A stretch of DNA of 47,336 bases from Myxococcota bacterium (GTDB taxonomy: Bacteria > Myxococcota_A > Polyangia > Polyangiales > Houyiibacteriaceae). This document shows, one piece after another, positions 23,624-32,630 of the stretch. Position 1 is the stretch's first letter, and each line of letters begins with the position of its first letter. The stretch covers positions 1 through 47,336 of the forward strand of contig JANQQS010000184.1 of assembly GCA_028284955.1 (NCBI GenBank). The letters run 5' to 3'. The position numbers were made by a program, and so were the translations under genes. The notes under the pieces were generated by a model that did not search any database, was not told the origin of the DNA, and was given only the letters and a program-made list of their open reading frames with translations.

Positions 23624-24723
23624 GCCAAGCCGTGTGATTCGAACGCTTTGCGCAGCCGTGATTCGGGATCACGAAGGCGGCGCGCGGTTGCCGTATAACC
23701 GTCTTCCAAAATTACTCTTCGCGCCGCGAAGTTCATGGGAGAATACATGAACATGGTCGCGTCACTGCGATCCGGCTCGACCACCAACACCTCGACGTTG
23801 GGATGGTCCGCGCGATAGTTGCGGAGCCCCTCGCGGAGGCGGGCCTGTGCGGTGAGACGGTTGGTCTGGTTGTAGACCCAGAGCAACCCTTTGTCGCGCA
23901 CCCGGCTTCGTTTTCCATGGCCGGTGGGCACTGCGCCGCTGCTTACTTTGAGCGGCACCATCGCGTCGACGAACAGGACCAAAGTGCACCCGAGTTCGAC
24001 CGCCACGTCGACATGCCCGGTTTCTCCGACGCCGCTTGCGATGCAGTCTCGATGTTGAATGGGCACTGGCGCGTACAAAATCGGGACTGCGCACGATGCG
24101 GCCACCGCCCGGGGCACGGGTACAGCTGCGGTATCGTCGTCACCGAACACGATGCGTTGTCCTTCGTCGAGGTCGTTGGCGATGATTCTGAGAATTCGAG
24201 GAAGGTCGTCAAACGTGGTGGAAATTCCTCGCCGCTGCATAAACTGTTCGAAAAAACGCTCGAACGTGTCAATCGTGAACAGACCTGCGGGTAGTGAATC
24301 GTAAAATCGATCAAGTTCGGTCCAGACGTCGAGCTCAAGTGGGCGGTACGCGACCGACCCGACGAGGCGCCGGGCCGCTCCCAAGGCGGAGGCCCAAACA
24401 CGTCGCAACTCGGCGATGTCGAATCGCAATAGGTGGTGACGCTGGAGAGGAAAAAAATCGTCCGCGGGGTCCAACAACGCGCGATACATGCGCTGCGCGG
24501 TCATTCCGCCAGCGAGCGCAGTGGCCACCGCAGAGCCACTCGAGGCGCCCACGAAAACATCAAAGTCGCTGGCTCGAAAGCCCTCGAACGAGTCTTCCAG
24601 CGCAGCGAGAACCCCAACTTCGTACATCGCGCCGGTGATGCCCCCTCCGCCCAAACACAGGCCGATACGTTCACGGGGAGCGTGGCGTTGCACGCGAGGG
24701 AGGTTGGGGGCGGTCATAGTCAC
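23599..24723 (-). CDS. Patatin-like phospholipase family protein, catalytic Asp apparently lost
   Basis: A 374-aa patatin-like protein. The oxyanion-hole Gly run (LGGGGITGAMYEVGVL) and nucleophile elbow GASSG (S61) are present. The usual dyad segment with DGG/DGA reads CIASGVGETGHVDVA, so the Asp is replaced or shifted; catalysis is therefore uncertain. The start is GTG at 24723, overlapping the stop of the upstream CPBP gene as GTGA; an ATG 6 bp later is an alternative. Family members hydrolyse phospholipids or neutral lipids. Its close coupling with a membrane protease suggests a shared envelope role (inference). Confidence 0.87.
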   Translation of the reverse strand: MTMTAPNLPRVQRHAPRERIGLCLGGGGITGAMYEVGVLAALEDSFEGFRASDFDVFVGASSGSAVATALAGGMTAQRMYRALLDPADDFFPLQRHHLLRFDIAELRRVWASALGAARRLVGSVAYRPLELDVWTELDRFYDSLPAGLFTIDTFERFFEQFMQRRGISTTFDDLPRILRIIANDLDEGQRIVFGDDDTAAVPVPRAVAASCAVPILYAPVPIQHRDCIASGVGETGHVDVAVELGCTLVLFVDAMVPLKVSSGAVPTGHGKRSRVRDKGLLWVYNQTNRLTAQARLREGLRNYRADHPNVEVLVVEPDRSDATMFMYSPMNFAARRVILEDGYTATARRLRDPESRLRKAFESHGLAYSTVSPA

Positions 24724-25631
24724 GTGGAAGTCGGTCGATAGCAGAGATCAACACCCAACCGGATCGCGATTGCGAAGACGAGCAGGCTGAGACCTATGAT
24801 GGGCATGGGCACATGATATACGTTCGATCCCACGGTGTTGAAGCCGCGAATAGCAATTATTTTGCTGGGTAGCAGCAACGGCAGCGCGTTGATTCCAGCG
24901 TGAAGAAATATACTTGGCAGCACGCTATTCGTACGAACTCTTGCCCAGCCGAGGACCATGCCTCCCAGGAACGCCGGCACCATCGCCGCGGGCCGTACGT
25001 GGCTGATTCCGAACAGCAGGCTCGACCCGACCCACGCCACGGTGTGACCGTACGACGAACGAAGTCCTGGCAAGAGCATTCCCCGAAATAGAATCTCCTC
25101 CGTGACAGGCGCTACGACGACCAACGCGACGAGCAATCCGAGGCTATCCGAGATGCTGAGAGGATTTAACAGCCTTTGCAGTTCGAGCTGATCGTCGAGC
25201 GGGATCGGTTCGATCGTCTGAACCACATTGCTTGCTTCGCTGAGCAGAAACTGCAGCGCCATGCCTGCGGTCAGGAAATACATGAGTCCCACGGGAGGCG
25301 AAATTTCATTGGAAACCGTCTTGTCAGCGCGGGCTTCTTTTCCCGGGGGGCGTCGTTTGCTCAGCGAGCGAGATGCGACGACGATAACAACGCCAAATGC
25401 AGCGAGCTGCAGCAGCGCAGATTCGAGCGGATGGCCGATCAAGCGAACGATACGCCCCCCTTCAGAAGACGCGGGCCCAAGCTGTGTGACCCCGCTTCGG
25501 ATCGCCACGATGAGGGCGGAGGGCGCGAGGCCGATCAGGATGGCCTGCCACCAGCGGATCTCCGGCGTAGGCTCTGGGTCTATGTGAAGGTTCATTCGGT
25601 CAACGAGATTCGCCAAGACGAAGCGAGCCAT
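24720..25631 (-). CDS. CPBP family intramembrane metalloprotease
   Basis: A 303-aa integral membrane protein of the CPBP (Abi/CAAX-protease) family. The conserved motifs are EEILFRG (E178, E179, R183), FGISH (H211) and FLHAGIN (H244, N248), which form the Glu-His metalloprotease site. About seven or eight hydrophobic helices are visible. In Myxococcota some CPBP proteases act as myxosortases that process MYXO-CTERM proteins; a substrate of that type (the matrixin at 30591-31505) is in the window, but not linked. It overlaps the downstream patatin gene by 4 bp and is divergent from the TPR lipoprotein gene. Confidence 0.9.
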   Translation of the reverse strand: MARFVLANLVDRMNLHIDPEPTPEIRWWQAILIGLAPSALIVAIRSGVTQLGPASSEGGRIVRLIGHPLESALLQLAAFGVVIVVASRSLSKRRPPGKEARADKTVSNEISPPVGLMYFLTAGMALQFLLSEASNVVQTIEPIPLDDQLELQRLLNPLSISDSLGLLVALVVVAPVTEEILFRGMLLPGLRSSYGHTVAWVGSSLLFGISHVRPAAMVPAFLGGMVLGWARVRTNSVLPSIFLHAGINALPLLLPSKIIAIRGFNTVGSNVYHVPMPIIGLSLLVFAIAIRLGVDLCYRPTST

Positions 25632-25701
25632 GCTAGCAGGAAATCACCAGTACTTAGCGACCACTAGCGTAGGTTGCTATGCTCAAACCCGGACGCATCA
25701 C

Positions 25702-27876
25702 GTGAAATTGCACCCAAGAGTATTCTTTTTTTTCGCCATGGGAACGTTGATCGGCGCGTGTGGAGCGGGGGCGCGCCGGGGGAGCACTTTTCCCGATGTC
25801 GCGGTTCCGGCCGAGATCAACGCAACGAACTATCTGGCCGCCACGCGGATCTATCACGGGCTAGCGATCGCGGACCCTGAGCGGGCGGCGCTGCGGACAA
25901 GAATCGTCGGGCATTTGAGCAAACAAACCGCCGCTATCGTAGCTTCGGAAGACTACGACGGTGCCGTCGACCACTTCCTGCAGATGACTACGCTCCTGGC
26001 TCCGGAAGAGTTTGAGCAGACGCGGCTGCCGTCAGGGCTTCGGAAGATCGCGCTGTACCTTCACAAGGAAGGTTCTCGGCGCGGGGACGAAGGTCGTGTG
26101 CTGGCGGCGCTTTACGTATTGCGCAAATTGGAGCCGTCGCGCCCGAGATGGTCCGCGGAGTACGCGGAAGTGGCGAAGTGGGGACGAAGCGCCCGCCGGA
26201 ACGTGTCCAATGTTCTAGATCGGTTTACTCAGCTGGTTCGGGTGTGGGACGAGCATGCGCGACTGACGCCCGCGACCGAAGTGCTCGCGTCGCTTGCCGA
26301 GCTTCATGTGGCCCGTCGTCAGGGGGTTCTCCGAGCGGTGCGCGAAGGCAAAGCGGGAGAGCTTGCCCGACTCAGGCTGCTACCTTCGCAAATCACGCGA
26401 GCGGCTCCGCTGGATATCGCTTCGCTCTATCTCCAGCACGGAGAGATCGCGCCGGCTATTGCGCGCATTCGTTCGATGAAGTCTGGAGCGCACGAGACCG
26501 AGCGCCTGCTCGCGATTTTGGACATCGCGAACAAGAACGATAGCGAGGGGCTGGACGCGCTTGCCGAGCTTGCGGAGGCGTTTCGCCAGTCGCGTCCGGA
26601 GGTTGCTACGGGAGTGTGTCGCCTAGGGCTTCGGCGCGCACCCGCCGACGCTCGGTTTCCTGCGTGTTTGGCGCGTGCAGCGGCCGAGCGCGGTGATTTT
26701 GCGCAATCAACTGGTTGGTACGGAGTCGCGATTCGCCGCGCCCCGACGGTGCGAAACCTTTATGACGAAGCGCTCGACCGCCTCAATGAGTTTATCCGCG
26801 CAGGTCTGTTCGACTCCGACCCCACGCAAGCTCGAGCGATGGCAAGAGAGGCGGAGCAGATCCTTCACCAACGCAATCGTCGATGGCCGCGAGAGCCGGC
26901 CTCCGTTCCATCTGAGCGTCTCCAGTTCCTTGTTGGAGTGTTGGAAATGAACGCGGGAAACGCGGATGAAGCCTTGCGGCGTTTCCGGAGGAGCCTAAAG
27001 ATTCGCGAAACCCCCACCGCGCTACGCCAGCTTGGACTTCTCCTCTACCGGACAGGGCAGTCTCGCGCGGCGGCCGGGCGATTGCGCCGGGCGCTCGATA
27101 TCACGCCTGGCGTTACGCTTGCCAACGCGGTGCAGCGCGCCGAGATTCTCGAGCATCTCGGCGACGCGTTTCGGGCCGCCGACGAGAAAGACAAAGCGCA
27201 ACGAATGTATCGTCAAGCGCTCGAGCTGTGGTCGAGCGCGGGTTCGCAGCTGCGCGGTCGTCCGCTTGCGATGTCGCAAGCGCGACGCGGAGTGCTTCTG
27301 CAGCGGCTGGGTCGCGACAAAGACGCGCACGTTGCGTTCCGTGACGCCATGTCCACAGCGCCGAGCTGGCGCGAAACGTACGCGAGCATTTTGTCTCATC
27401 TGGTTGTGAGCGATCCGGACGTGGCGTTTGCGGAAGAAGTGTTTCGCCGGGCGCAACGGGGACTCACTCTGGAACCAGAGTGGAAGGTCTATTTCGCGCT
27501 TTGGGTGCAAGCAATCGGAGGGCGTGCGGGCAAGAACCCTACGAATGAAGTGAATACGACGCTGCAAGACATGGCGAAGAGCGAGTCTTGGTGGGGCCAG
27601 CTCGCTCGATTTGGAACGGGCACGCTTCCGTTCGCCGATTTGCTCAAGTCGGCGGCTGATGTGGGTCAAGAAACGGAAGCGCATTTCTACGAAGGCACAC
27701 GATTGATGGCGCGCGGTGATGTGCCTGGTGCGCAGCGTCAGTTTCGCCGGGTGGTTGCGATGCGAATGGTGAGTTTCTACGAGTTTATGATGGCACGAGA
27801 GCTCGGAGACGGTCTCACTGGGGCAGACTTGCGCGGGGGACGTGTGCGCGGGGAACGCCTGCGAAAGGAAAACTAG
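25702..27876 (+). CDS. TPR-repeat lipoprotein
   Basis: A 724-aa protein from the chosen GTG at 25702, which yields a good signal ([18 protein letters not shown]) ending in lipobox ACGAG; the frame is open to 25630 but that extension is not signal-like. The mature protein is largely alpha-helical with many TPR-type Ala/Leu/Arg helix pairs, clearest at [20 protein letters not shown] and [23 protein letters not shown] lipoproteins usually scaffold envelope complexes; the partner is unknown. It reads into the VOC gene with a 1-nt stop/start overlap, so both are translated from one message. Confidence 0.82.
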   Translation: MKLHPRVFFFFAMGTLIGACGAGARRGSTFPDVAVPAEINATNYLAATRIYHGLAIADPERAALRTRIVGHLSKQTAAIVASEDYDGAVDHFLQMTTLLAPEEFEQTRLPSGLRKIALYLHKEGSRRGDEGRVLAALYVLRKLEPSRPRWSAEYAEVAKWGRSARRNVSNVLDRFTQLVRVWDEHARLTPATEVLASLAELHVARRQGVLRAVREGKAGELARLRLLPSQITRAAPLDIASLYLQHGEIAPAIARIRSMKSGAHETERLLAILDIANKNDSEGLDALAELAEAFRQSRPEVATGVCRLGLRRAPADARFPACLARAAAERGDFAQSTGWYGVAIRRAPTVRNLYDEALDRLNEFIRAGLFDSDPTQARAMAREAEQILHQRNRRWPREPASVPSERLQFLVGVLEMNAGNADEALRRFRRSLKIRETPTALRQLGLLLYRTGQSRAAAGRLRRALDITPGVTLANAVQRAEILEHLGDAFRAADEKDKAQRMYRQALELWSSAGSQLRGRPLAMSQARRGVLLQRLGRDKDAHVAFRDAMSTAPSWRETYASILSHLVVSDPDVAFAEEVFRRAQRGLTLEPEWKVYFALWVQAIGGRAGKNPTNEVNTTLQDMAKSESWWGQLARFGTGTLPFADLLKSAADVGQETEAHFYEGTRLMARGDVPGAQRQFRRVVAMRMVSFYEFMMARELGDGLTGADLRGGRVRGERLRKEN

Positions 27877-28349
27877 TGGAGCCACGACCGTTTCGTATTT
27901 TGGGAGTGCAACAGATCGCGGTTGGCGCGCCTGACAAAGACGTGCTGCGCCGACTATGGGTGGATACGCTGGGTATTCCGCTCAGTGGGAACTTCCGAAG
28001 CGAACAAGAAAATGTGGATGAAGATATCGGCACGATCGGCGTGGGTCCGTTCGCCGTCGAGATAGATTTGATGCAGCCGATCGATCCCGAGAAGAGGCCT
28101 CGCGTCCACGAACCAGCGTTGAACCACGTTGGACTCTGGGTCGACGATTTGGCCGCAGCGTTTGAGTGGCTGAGCCATCGAGGCGTCCGGTTTGCCGGCG
28201 GCATGCGCAAGGGAGCTTCGGGCCAGCAGGTCTGCTTTATCCACCCCAAAGGAAACGCCGCGGCGCCGCTCGGCGGCGCCGGTGTTCTCATCGAATTGGT
28301 ACAAGCTACCGCTGAAGTCATCGCCGCCCACGAAGCGTCGACCCGCTGA
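27876..28349 (+). CDS. VOC (glyoxalase/epimerase) family protein
   Basis: A 157-aa single-domain-pair VOC protein similar to methylmalonyl-CoA epimerases and lactoylglutathione lyases. Metal-ligand positions are visible: AVEID (Glu), LNHVGLWV (His) and LIELVQ (Glu). The first ligand position, normally His in DHIGIAV, is Gln (VQQIAVG), so metal binding may be altered. The start is a GTG overlapping the TAG of the TPR gene, with GGAAA just upstream. No methylmalonyl-CoA or glyoxal pathway genes adjoin it, so the substrate is open. Confidence 0.82.
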   Translation: MEPRPFRILGVQQIAVGAPDKDVLRRLWVDTLGIPLSGNFRSEQENVDEDIGTIGVGPFAVEIDLMQPIDPEKRPRVHEPALNHVGLWVDDLAAAFEWLSHRGVRFAGGMRKGASGQQVCFIHPKGNAAAPLGGAGVLIELVQATAEVIAAHEASTR

Positions 28350-28363
28350 GGGGAGCACCGTCA

Positions 28364-29350
28364 GTGACTACTTCGCCTGTGAAAACATCGCTGACGGGAA
28401 TCAAGCCCACGGCCGAGCCGCACCTGGGAAACTATTTGGGCGCGATTCGTCCAGCTTTGCAGTTGGTTGAGCGTTATCGGTCCTTTTATTTCGTTGCCGA
28501 CTATCACGCGTTGACCACTGTGCGCGACCCAAGTGCGCTTCGCGCGCACAGCTGGACGGTCGCCGCAACGTGGCTCGCATGCGGGCTGGACCCCTCGGAA
28601 ACGGTATTGTTCCGACAATCGGACGTACCGCTGGTCTTTGAGCTCGCCTGGGTGCTTGGCTGTGTGGCGGCGACGGGACAGCTCGAGCGGGGCCACGCCT
28701 ACAAAGACGCGCTCGCGCGCGGGGAAGCGCCGAATGCGGGGGTGTTTTGTTACCCGCTGCTGATGGCAGCAGATATCCTCCTCTACGACACGAACGTCGT
28801 ACCCATCGGTGCTGATCAAAAACAACACCTCGAGCTAACGCGCGATTTGGCAGCCCGCATCAACCATCTATACGGTGACGGCGTATTGGTGGTTCCAGAA
28901 ATCGTGACTTCGGATCATCCGACGGTACCCGGTTTAGATGGGCACAAGATGAGCAAAAGCCGCGGCAATACGATTCCGTTGTTCGCGAGCGCGAAAGGCT
29001 TGAAGAAGGCGGTATTTCGCATCAAGACAGGCTCGGAAGCGCTTGAGGAACCGAAGTCCACCGACGGATCAATCGTGTACGAGCTGTTCCGGCACGTGGC
29101 ACCGGCCGAAGCTCCCGAGATGGAACGAAAACTGGCTGCGGGCGGCTACGGCTGGGGCCATGCCAAACAAGATCTGGTCGATGCGCTCGAAGCGTACTTA
29201 CGCGAGAAAAGGCGACGCTACGAAGCCTTACGCGAGGACGAGGATGCGCTAGAGCGAATTTTGGCGGGCGGAGCCGAGGTCGCTTCGGCCATCGCACGCG
29301 CAACAATGAGTCGAGTTCGCGAAGCGACTGGCATCGGTTTGGCTCGCTAA
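28364..29350 (+). CDS. trpS: Tryptophanyl-tRNA synthetase
   Basis: TrpRS, 328 aa, class I aminoacyl-tRNA synthetase that charges tRNA-Trp. The HIGH-equivalent is PTAEPHLGNYLGA, the KMSKS loop is GHKMSKSRGN, and the DYHALT and PIGADQKQHLELTRDLA motifs are intact. GGGGAG stands 9 nt before the GTG start at 28364. It follows the VOC gene after 14 bp and is probably the last gene of the TPR-VOC-trpS unit. Its 3' end overlaps the minus-strand lipoprotein by 4 bp. Confidence 0.96.
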   Translation: MTTSPVKTSLTGIKPTAEPHLGNYLGAIRPALQLVERYRSFYFVADYHALTTVRDPSALRAHSWTVAATWLACGLDPSETVLFRQSDVPLVFELAWVLGCVAATGQLERGHAYKDALARGEAPNAGVFCYPLLMAADILLYDTNVVPIGADQKQHLELTRDLAARINHLYGDGVLVVPEIVTSDHPTVPGLDGHKMSKSRGNTIPLFASAKGLKKAVFRIKTGSEALEEPKSTDGSIVYELFRHVAPAEAPEMERKLAAGGYGWGHAKQDLVDALEAYLREKRRRYEALREDEDALERILAGGAEVASAIARATMSRVREATGIGLAR

Positions 29351-29835
29351 GGGTTTCTCGCGGCGAGCTTTTTGGTATTCGATCGAGCTTTGTCCGATCG
29401 AACTCTATCCGATCGGACCTTATCGAGCAGACGAACATCTCCGTCGTGGACATGTTCGTGGACCAACACGTAGTTGCCGCGAACGCGAACCCATTTCTGT
29501 TTCAGCTTGGTGGTCGCCAGCGTCATGGTGTCCTCTCGGTACCACCGAACCGAAACTATCGCGACAGCTTTGTCGCGCCCCCCGAGGGTCTCCACATTGG
29601 TCACCTCCGAGTCAGCGATCTGAATGGCTTCGCCCCATTTCCGATGAGAGTCGACATATTGGCGGCGAAAGGGAGCTGCGACGCGCTGAGCTGCCAGGTC
29701 GAGACGGCACCAGCGTGCTTCGTCGTTGAGGCCCATGACCGCTTCGCGCAGGCGTTCCTCGGCGCTGATATTTTGAAACATGCAACCTGCGTTGAGCAAG
29801 AGCATACCGAGGACGACCTGAAGCGGGCGCGGCAT
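29347..29835 (-). CDS. Small lipoprotein of unknown function
   Basis: A 162-aa predicted lipoprotein from the ATG at 29835: signal MPRPLQVVLGMLLLNAG with lipobox NAGC. The mature domain (SAEERLREAVMGLNDEARW, then FRRQYVDSHRKWG and VSVRWYREDTMTLATTKLKQ) looks like a compact alpha+beta fold, possibly NTF2-like, but I do not recognise the family. The C-terminal tail is a basic near-repeat (VRSDRVRSDKARSN) encoded by partly duplicated DNA near 29385-29425. A TTG at 29871 would lengthen the N-terminus and is less likely. Convergent with trpS. Confidence 0.75.
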   Translation of the reverse strand: MPRPLQVVLGMLLLNAGCMFQNISAEERLREAVMGLNDEARWCRLDLAAQRVAAPFRRQYVDSHRKWGEAIQIADSEVTNVETLGGRDKAVAIVSVRWYREDTMTLATTKLKQKWVRVRGNYVLVHEHVHDGDVRLLDKVRSDRVRSDKARSNTKKLAARNP

Positions 29836-29906
29836 AGCGCAAGGTTGCGTGCAAACCGCCTTTTCAGGCAAGAAAACCGCGAACAGAATCGTTCTCGACT
29901 CTTTCC

Positions 29907-30554
29907 ATGGCTGCAGTAGAACAATACATGACGTTGATCATCGGAATCGCGGGAGGGACCGGATCGGGCAAGACGACGGTTGCTGAGCGTATTGCGGCTG
30001 CCGTTCCGGAAGAACATGTCGACGTGATTCAGCACGATAGCTACTACCGCGACCGACCCGACCTGGGTGACGAAGAACGCGCCGCGCTGAACTTTGACCA
30101 TCCTGACGCCCTCGAAACAGCTCTCTTGGTGGAGCATCTCGAGGCTCTTCGCGGAGGCAACCCCGTCCGGGTACCCATCTACGATTTCACGATTCATCGA
30201 AGAAAGTCAGAATCGCGGGTTGTTCCGCCCACGCCTATTGTTGTCGTCGAAGGAATTCTCGTGCTCGCCGAGAAAACGGTTCGGGAGCTCCTGGACATCA
30301 AAGTGTTTGTGGACACAGATGCCGATATTCGCGCGTTTCGCCGCGTGCGGCGGGATCTCGAGGAGCGCGGTCGAAGCTTTGAGTCGATTCGGGAGCAATA
30401 CTATCGAACGGTGCGGCCAATGCACCGACAGTTCGTCGAACCATCCAAATCGTGGGCCGACGTCATCATTCCGGAAGGTGGCGACAATCGCGTCGCGCTT
30501 GACCTGCTCGTATCCAAAGTACGCAGTGTTCTAGCTTCGCCGCCAAAGTTCTAA
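29907..30554 (+). CDS. udk: Uridine kinase
   Basis: Udk, 215 aa, phosphorylates uridine and cytidine to UMP and CMP in pyrimidine salvage. The P-loop is GIAGGTGSGKTT, followed by QHDSYYRD, the FDHPDALE motif, YDFTIHRR and the PMHRQFVEPSK C-terminal segment, all characteristic. The ATG at 29907 is used; an in-frame ATG at 29928 (MTLIIGIAGG) matches the usual family start better, and neither has a clear ribosome site. It is divergent from the small lipoprotein and convergent with the matrixin gene. Confidence 0.95.
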   Translation: MAAVEQYMTLIIGIAGGTGSGKTTVAERIAAAVPEEHVDVIQHDSYYRDRPDLGDEERAALNFDHPDALETALLVEHLEALRGGNPVRVPIYDFTIHRRKSESRVVPPTPIVVVEGILVLAEKTVRELLDIKVFVDTDADIRAFRRVRRDLEERGRSFESIREQYYRTVRPMHRQFVEPSKSWADVIIPEGGDNRVALDLLVSKVRSVLASPPKF

Positions 30555-30590
30555 GGGGCGCTGGAGCTCCGCTGGTTTGCGGGCCAGCGT

Positions 30591-31505
30591 CTATTTCAGA
30601 CGTCGACGACGTAGAAAGAGAAACCCCATGAGAATCACGACGGCGGCAAACGGAACCGCGGTCTGGGCGTACTCTCGCGCGCCCGGGGCCTCACATCCGC
30701 ATCCGCCGGCGCCATCTTCGCAGTTTAGATCCAAACCACCGCGCGGAGAGGCGTTGCAACTCTCCTCGGCCTCGTCCGGAGGGTAGATGCCGCACATCGC
30801 GTTCGCGTCGTCGGTTCGAGGGATCCGCTTGAAGATCTCGCCCCTTTGCGCCATCGGCCACATGGTGGTGAGCGGGTTGGTGGAGTGCCCTACCCCGAAT
30901 ACGTGACCGATTTCGTGGGTCAGTACGTTTCGAAGGTCGACGTCGGGCTCCCCGGAACGCGGTTCTGGGCATCCAGAGTCGGGACAGATGACATAGGGCC
31001 CGAGGTCTTGGTTGACTTGGATATCTGCATCGAAAATCTCGCCGGTTTCGGTCGAGTGCCAGACGGTGGTTTGCGCGAACGCGGTTGGTTCGTAGTCGCG
31101 CGCTGCCCAGTCGTCGATGAACGCGATGGTGTTTACGTTCCCGCCTCCGGACGTTCGAAATTCAGCTTCTCGACAGATCGAGAACTGATCCGTCTCTTCG
31201 ACTTTGAAACCCGGCGATTCGCCGTCGCACTCGATATCCAGCCACGCCGCGAACGACTTTTCGACGATGTCTTGAACCTCTTTGATCTCCAGATCGTTCG
31301 AGCCTCGAAAATCGATCGAGTAGTTGAAGCACCGTTTGCGCCATTCCAGTGGAATGTTGTCTTCGGCGTTGCTCTGCTCGCCGCACGGATTCTGCGATGT
31401 GGCCGGTCGCTGGTTGACCAACATGCGGCAAAAGGCGTGCGCCGAACTGGGTATCGACATCGCTGCGATTGCCCATATCGCCGCCCCGAGCGCGAACTTG
31501 TTCAT
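30591..31505 (-). CDS. Matrixin-like metalloprotease with MYXO-CTERM-type tail
   Basis: A 304-aa secreted zinc protease. The signal peptide is MNKFALGAAIWAIAAMSIPSSAHA. The extended zinc site HEIGHVFGVGH (H197, E198, H201, H207) and a downstream Met (MWPM) define a matrixin/metzincin. The C-terminus has GCGC (about 268-271), a short linker, a hydrophobic helix and RRRRLK, the tripartite MYXO-CTERM pattern that predicts surface sorting by a myxosortase. GGAG lies 11 nt before the ATG at 31505. It is the last gene of a four-gene minus-strand set with the secreted unknown (2-nt gap), MauE-like and rhodanese genes. Confidence 0.92.
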   Translation of the reverse strand: MNKFALGAAIWAIAAMSIPSSAHAFCRMLVNQRPATSQNPCGEQSNAEDNIPLEWRKRCFNYSIDFRGSNDLEIKEVQDIVEKSFAAWLDIECDGESPGFKVEETDQFSICREAEFRTSGGGNVNTIAFIDDWAARDYEPTAFAQTTVWHSTETGEIFDADIQVNQDLGPYVICPDSGCPEPRSGEPDVDLRNVLTHEIGHVFGVGHSTNPLTTMWPMAQRGEIFKRIPRTDDANAMCGIYPPDEAEESCNASPRGGLDLNCEDGAGGCGCEAPGAREYAQTAVPFAAVVILMGFLFLRRRRLK

Positions 31506-31506
31506 C

Positions 31507-32070
31507 TTATTTGCTGCTCCGCGCCAGGTAGCGAATTTCTGCCATGACTTCGGACAAGGGCCGGGCTGATGGCAGCGCACTTGGCGACGGGACAAGTTGC
31601 CCCGATGGAGTACGTCGAACAAGAGTCAGATTGCGGGAGCTCGGCACCACCATCTGGAGCCCACCCTCCGACCGAACGGGCAAAACGCCTTGGGCCATGC
31701 CTACGGGCCTGAGGTATTCTACGCCTTGACGGGCAAATACGATGGTCTGAGCATCTTGCGCGAACCGCGGTTCCCCTTCGACGTGCATGCCTCGGCTACC
31801 GATTTTTCCGCCGAGGCAGGTCAATGTGACGGTGTCTCCGGATGCGACCGGGCCTTTGAGGGGCTCGTCGACCCGCAGCTCCACGTCGGTAACGATCTTG
31901 CGGCTGCCCACCGTACGCGCTTGGTGCTGAACGGCTGTCGCCAAAAACACATGGGACGACGTTCGGACCAGTTCGGGCATGGAAAGCGCCTGCACGACCG
32001 ATGCGCGGAGCGGCGCAGCCCAGCAGAAACACCACAGCGCGACCGCCGCAAGCCAAGCAAAAAGCCTCAT
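31507..32070 (-). CDS. Secreted conserved-type protein next to matrixin
   Basis: A 187-aa protein with signal peptide MRLFAWLAAVALWCFCWAA and probable cleavage near LRAS. The mature part has the pattern SMPELVRTSSHVFLATAV, VDEPLKGPVASGDTVTLTCL and a GG-KIGSRGMHVEGEP segment, typical of small OB-like secreted proteins that often accompany matrixins in Myxococcota; this is recollection of family style, not a search. It stops 1 bp before the matrixin start, so the two are almost certainly co-translated. The frame extends to 32592, but that 174-residue extension overlaps the MauE-like gene and is not coding. Confidence 0.78.
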   Translation of the reverse strand: MRLFAWLAAVALWCFCWAAPLRASVVQALSMPELVRTSSHVFLATAVQHQARTVGSRKIVTDVELRVDEPLKGPVASGDTVTLTCLGGKIGSRGMHVEGEPRFAQDAQTIVFARQGVEYLRPVGMAQGVLPVRSEGGLQMVVPSSRNLTLVRRTPSGQLVPSPSALPSARPLSEVMAEIRYLARSSK

Positions 32071-32105
32071 CTGACCATAAGCATGGTAACTCAGACCCGG
32101 CTTCG

Positions 32106-32630
32106 TCAACCGTTCTTCGTCGGTGACGCGCTCGAAGGTCGATTTCTTCGCGGATGGGTCGTCGGCTCGAGCAGGATCACCATCGATATCGCGAGAAACA
32201 CCACGTTTTTTAGAATCGCGAAGCTGTCTGCGCTCGCGTCCACCGCCGCGCCGAAGCATCCGCAGTCGATGTTGATACCGCGAATCATGGCCTGGGCGAT
32301 TGCGCCGGAGAATACCAGCAGCATCGCGATGCTTCCGAGGGCTGCGCCCCGCTTTCCGATTCCTGATAGCAAGGAAAACGCGAGCACAAGTTCTACGCAA
32401 GGCACGATATTGGCCAGAATTCCTATAGTTCCCGGAGTCTCTGCCCAAGCTCTTGGGATGAGCTGGTAGTTCGCAATCGACTCCGCGAAGCTCACTGGGT
32501 CGCTGAGCTTGGGAACCGACGCTGCGATCCATACGACGCTGAGTCCAACCCGAGCGAGCCACCCGGCGACGCGCCACCCAGTCGTTCGCCATGTTGCGGT
32601 CCGCAATCCAGGCGTCGAGCGTTCGGTCAT
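32106..32630 (-). CDS. MauE/DoxX-like membrane protein
   Basis: A 174-aa membrane protein with four hydrophobic helices, the MauE/DoxX fold. The family signature NIDCGCFGA (a CxC pair) lies between helices 3 and 4. MauE-like proteins are thought to act in thiol-disulfide or methylamine-utilisation electron transfer. GGAGG precedes the ATG at 32630, and the ATG overlaps the rhodanese TGA by 4 bp. The pairing of a rhodanese (persulfide Cys) with a CxC membrane protein suggests a small periplasmic sulfur or redox module (inference). Confidence 0.8.
   Translation of the reverse strand: MTERSTPGLRTATWRTTGWRVAGWLARVGLSVVWIAASVPKLSDPVSFAESIANYQLIPRAWAETPGTIGILANIVPCVELVLAFSLLSGIGKRGAALGSIAMLLVFSGAIAQAMIRGINIDCGCFGAAVDASADSFAILKNVVFLAISMVILLEPTTHPRRNRPSSASPTKNG

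Noticed and set aside
27022-27885. Minus-strand 287-codon frame opposite the TPR lipoprotein
   Set aside because: Antisense shadow; no domain and implausible His/Arg-rich composition.
31507-32592. 361-codon frame read as one long protein
   Set aside because: Only the C-terminal 187 codons from 32070 show a signal peptide and coherent sequence; the rest overlaps the MauE-like gene in another frame.
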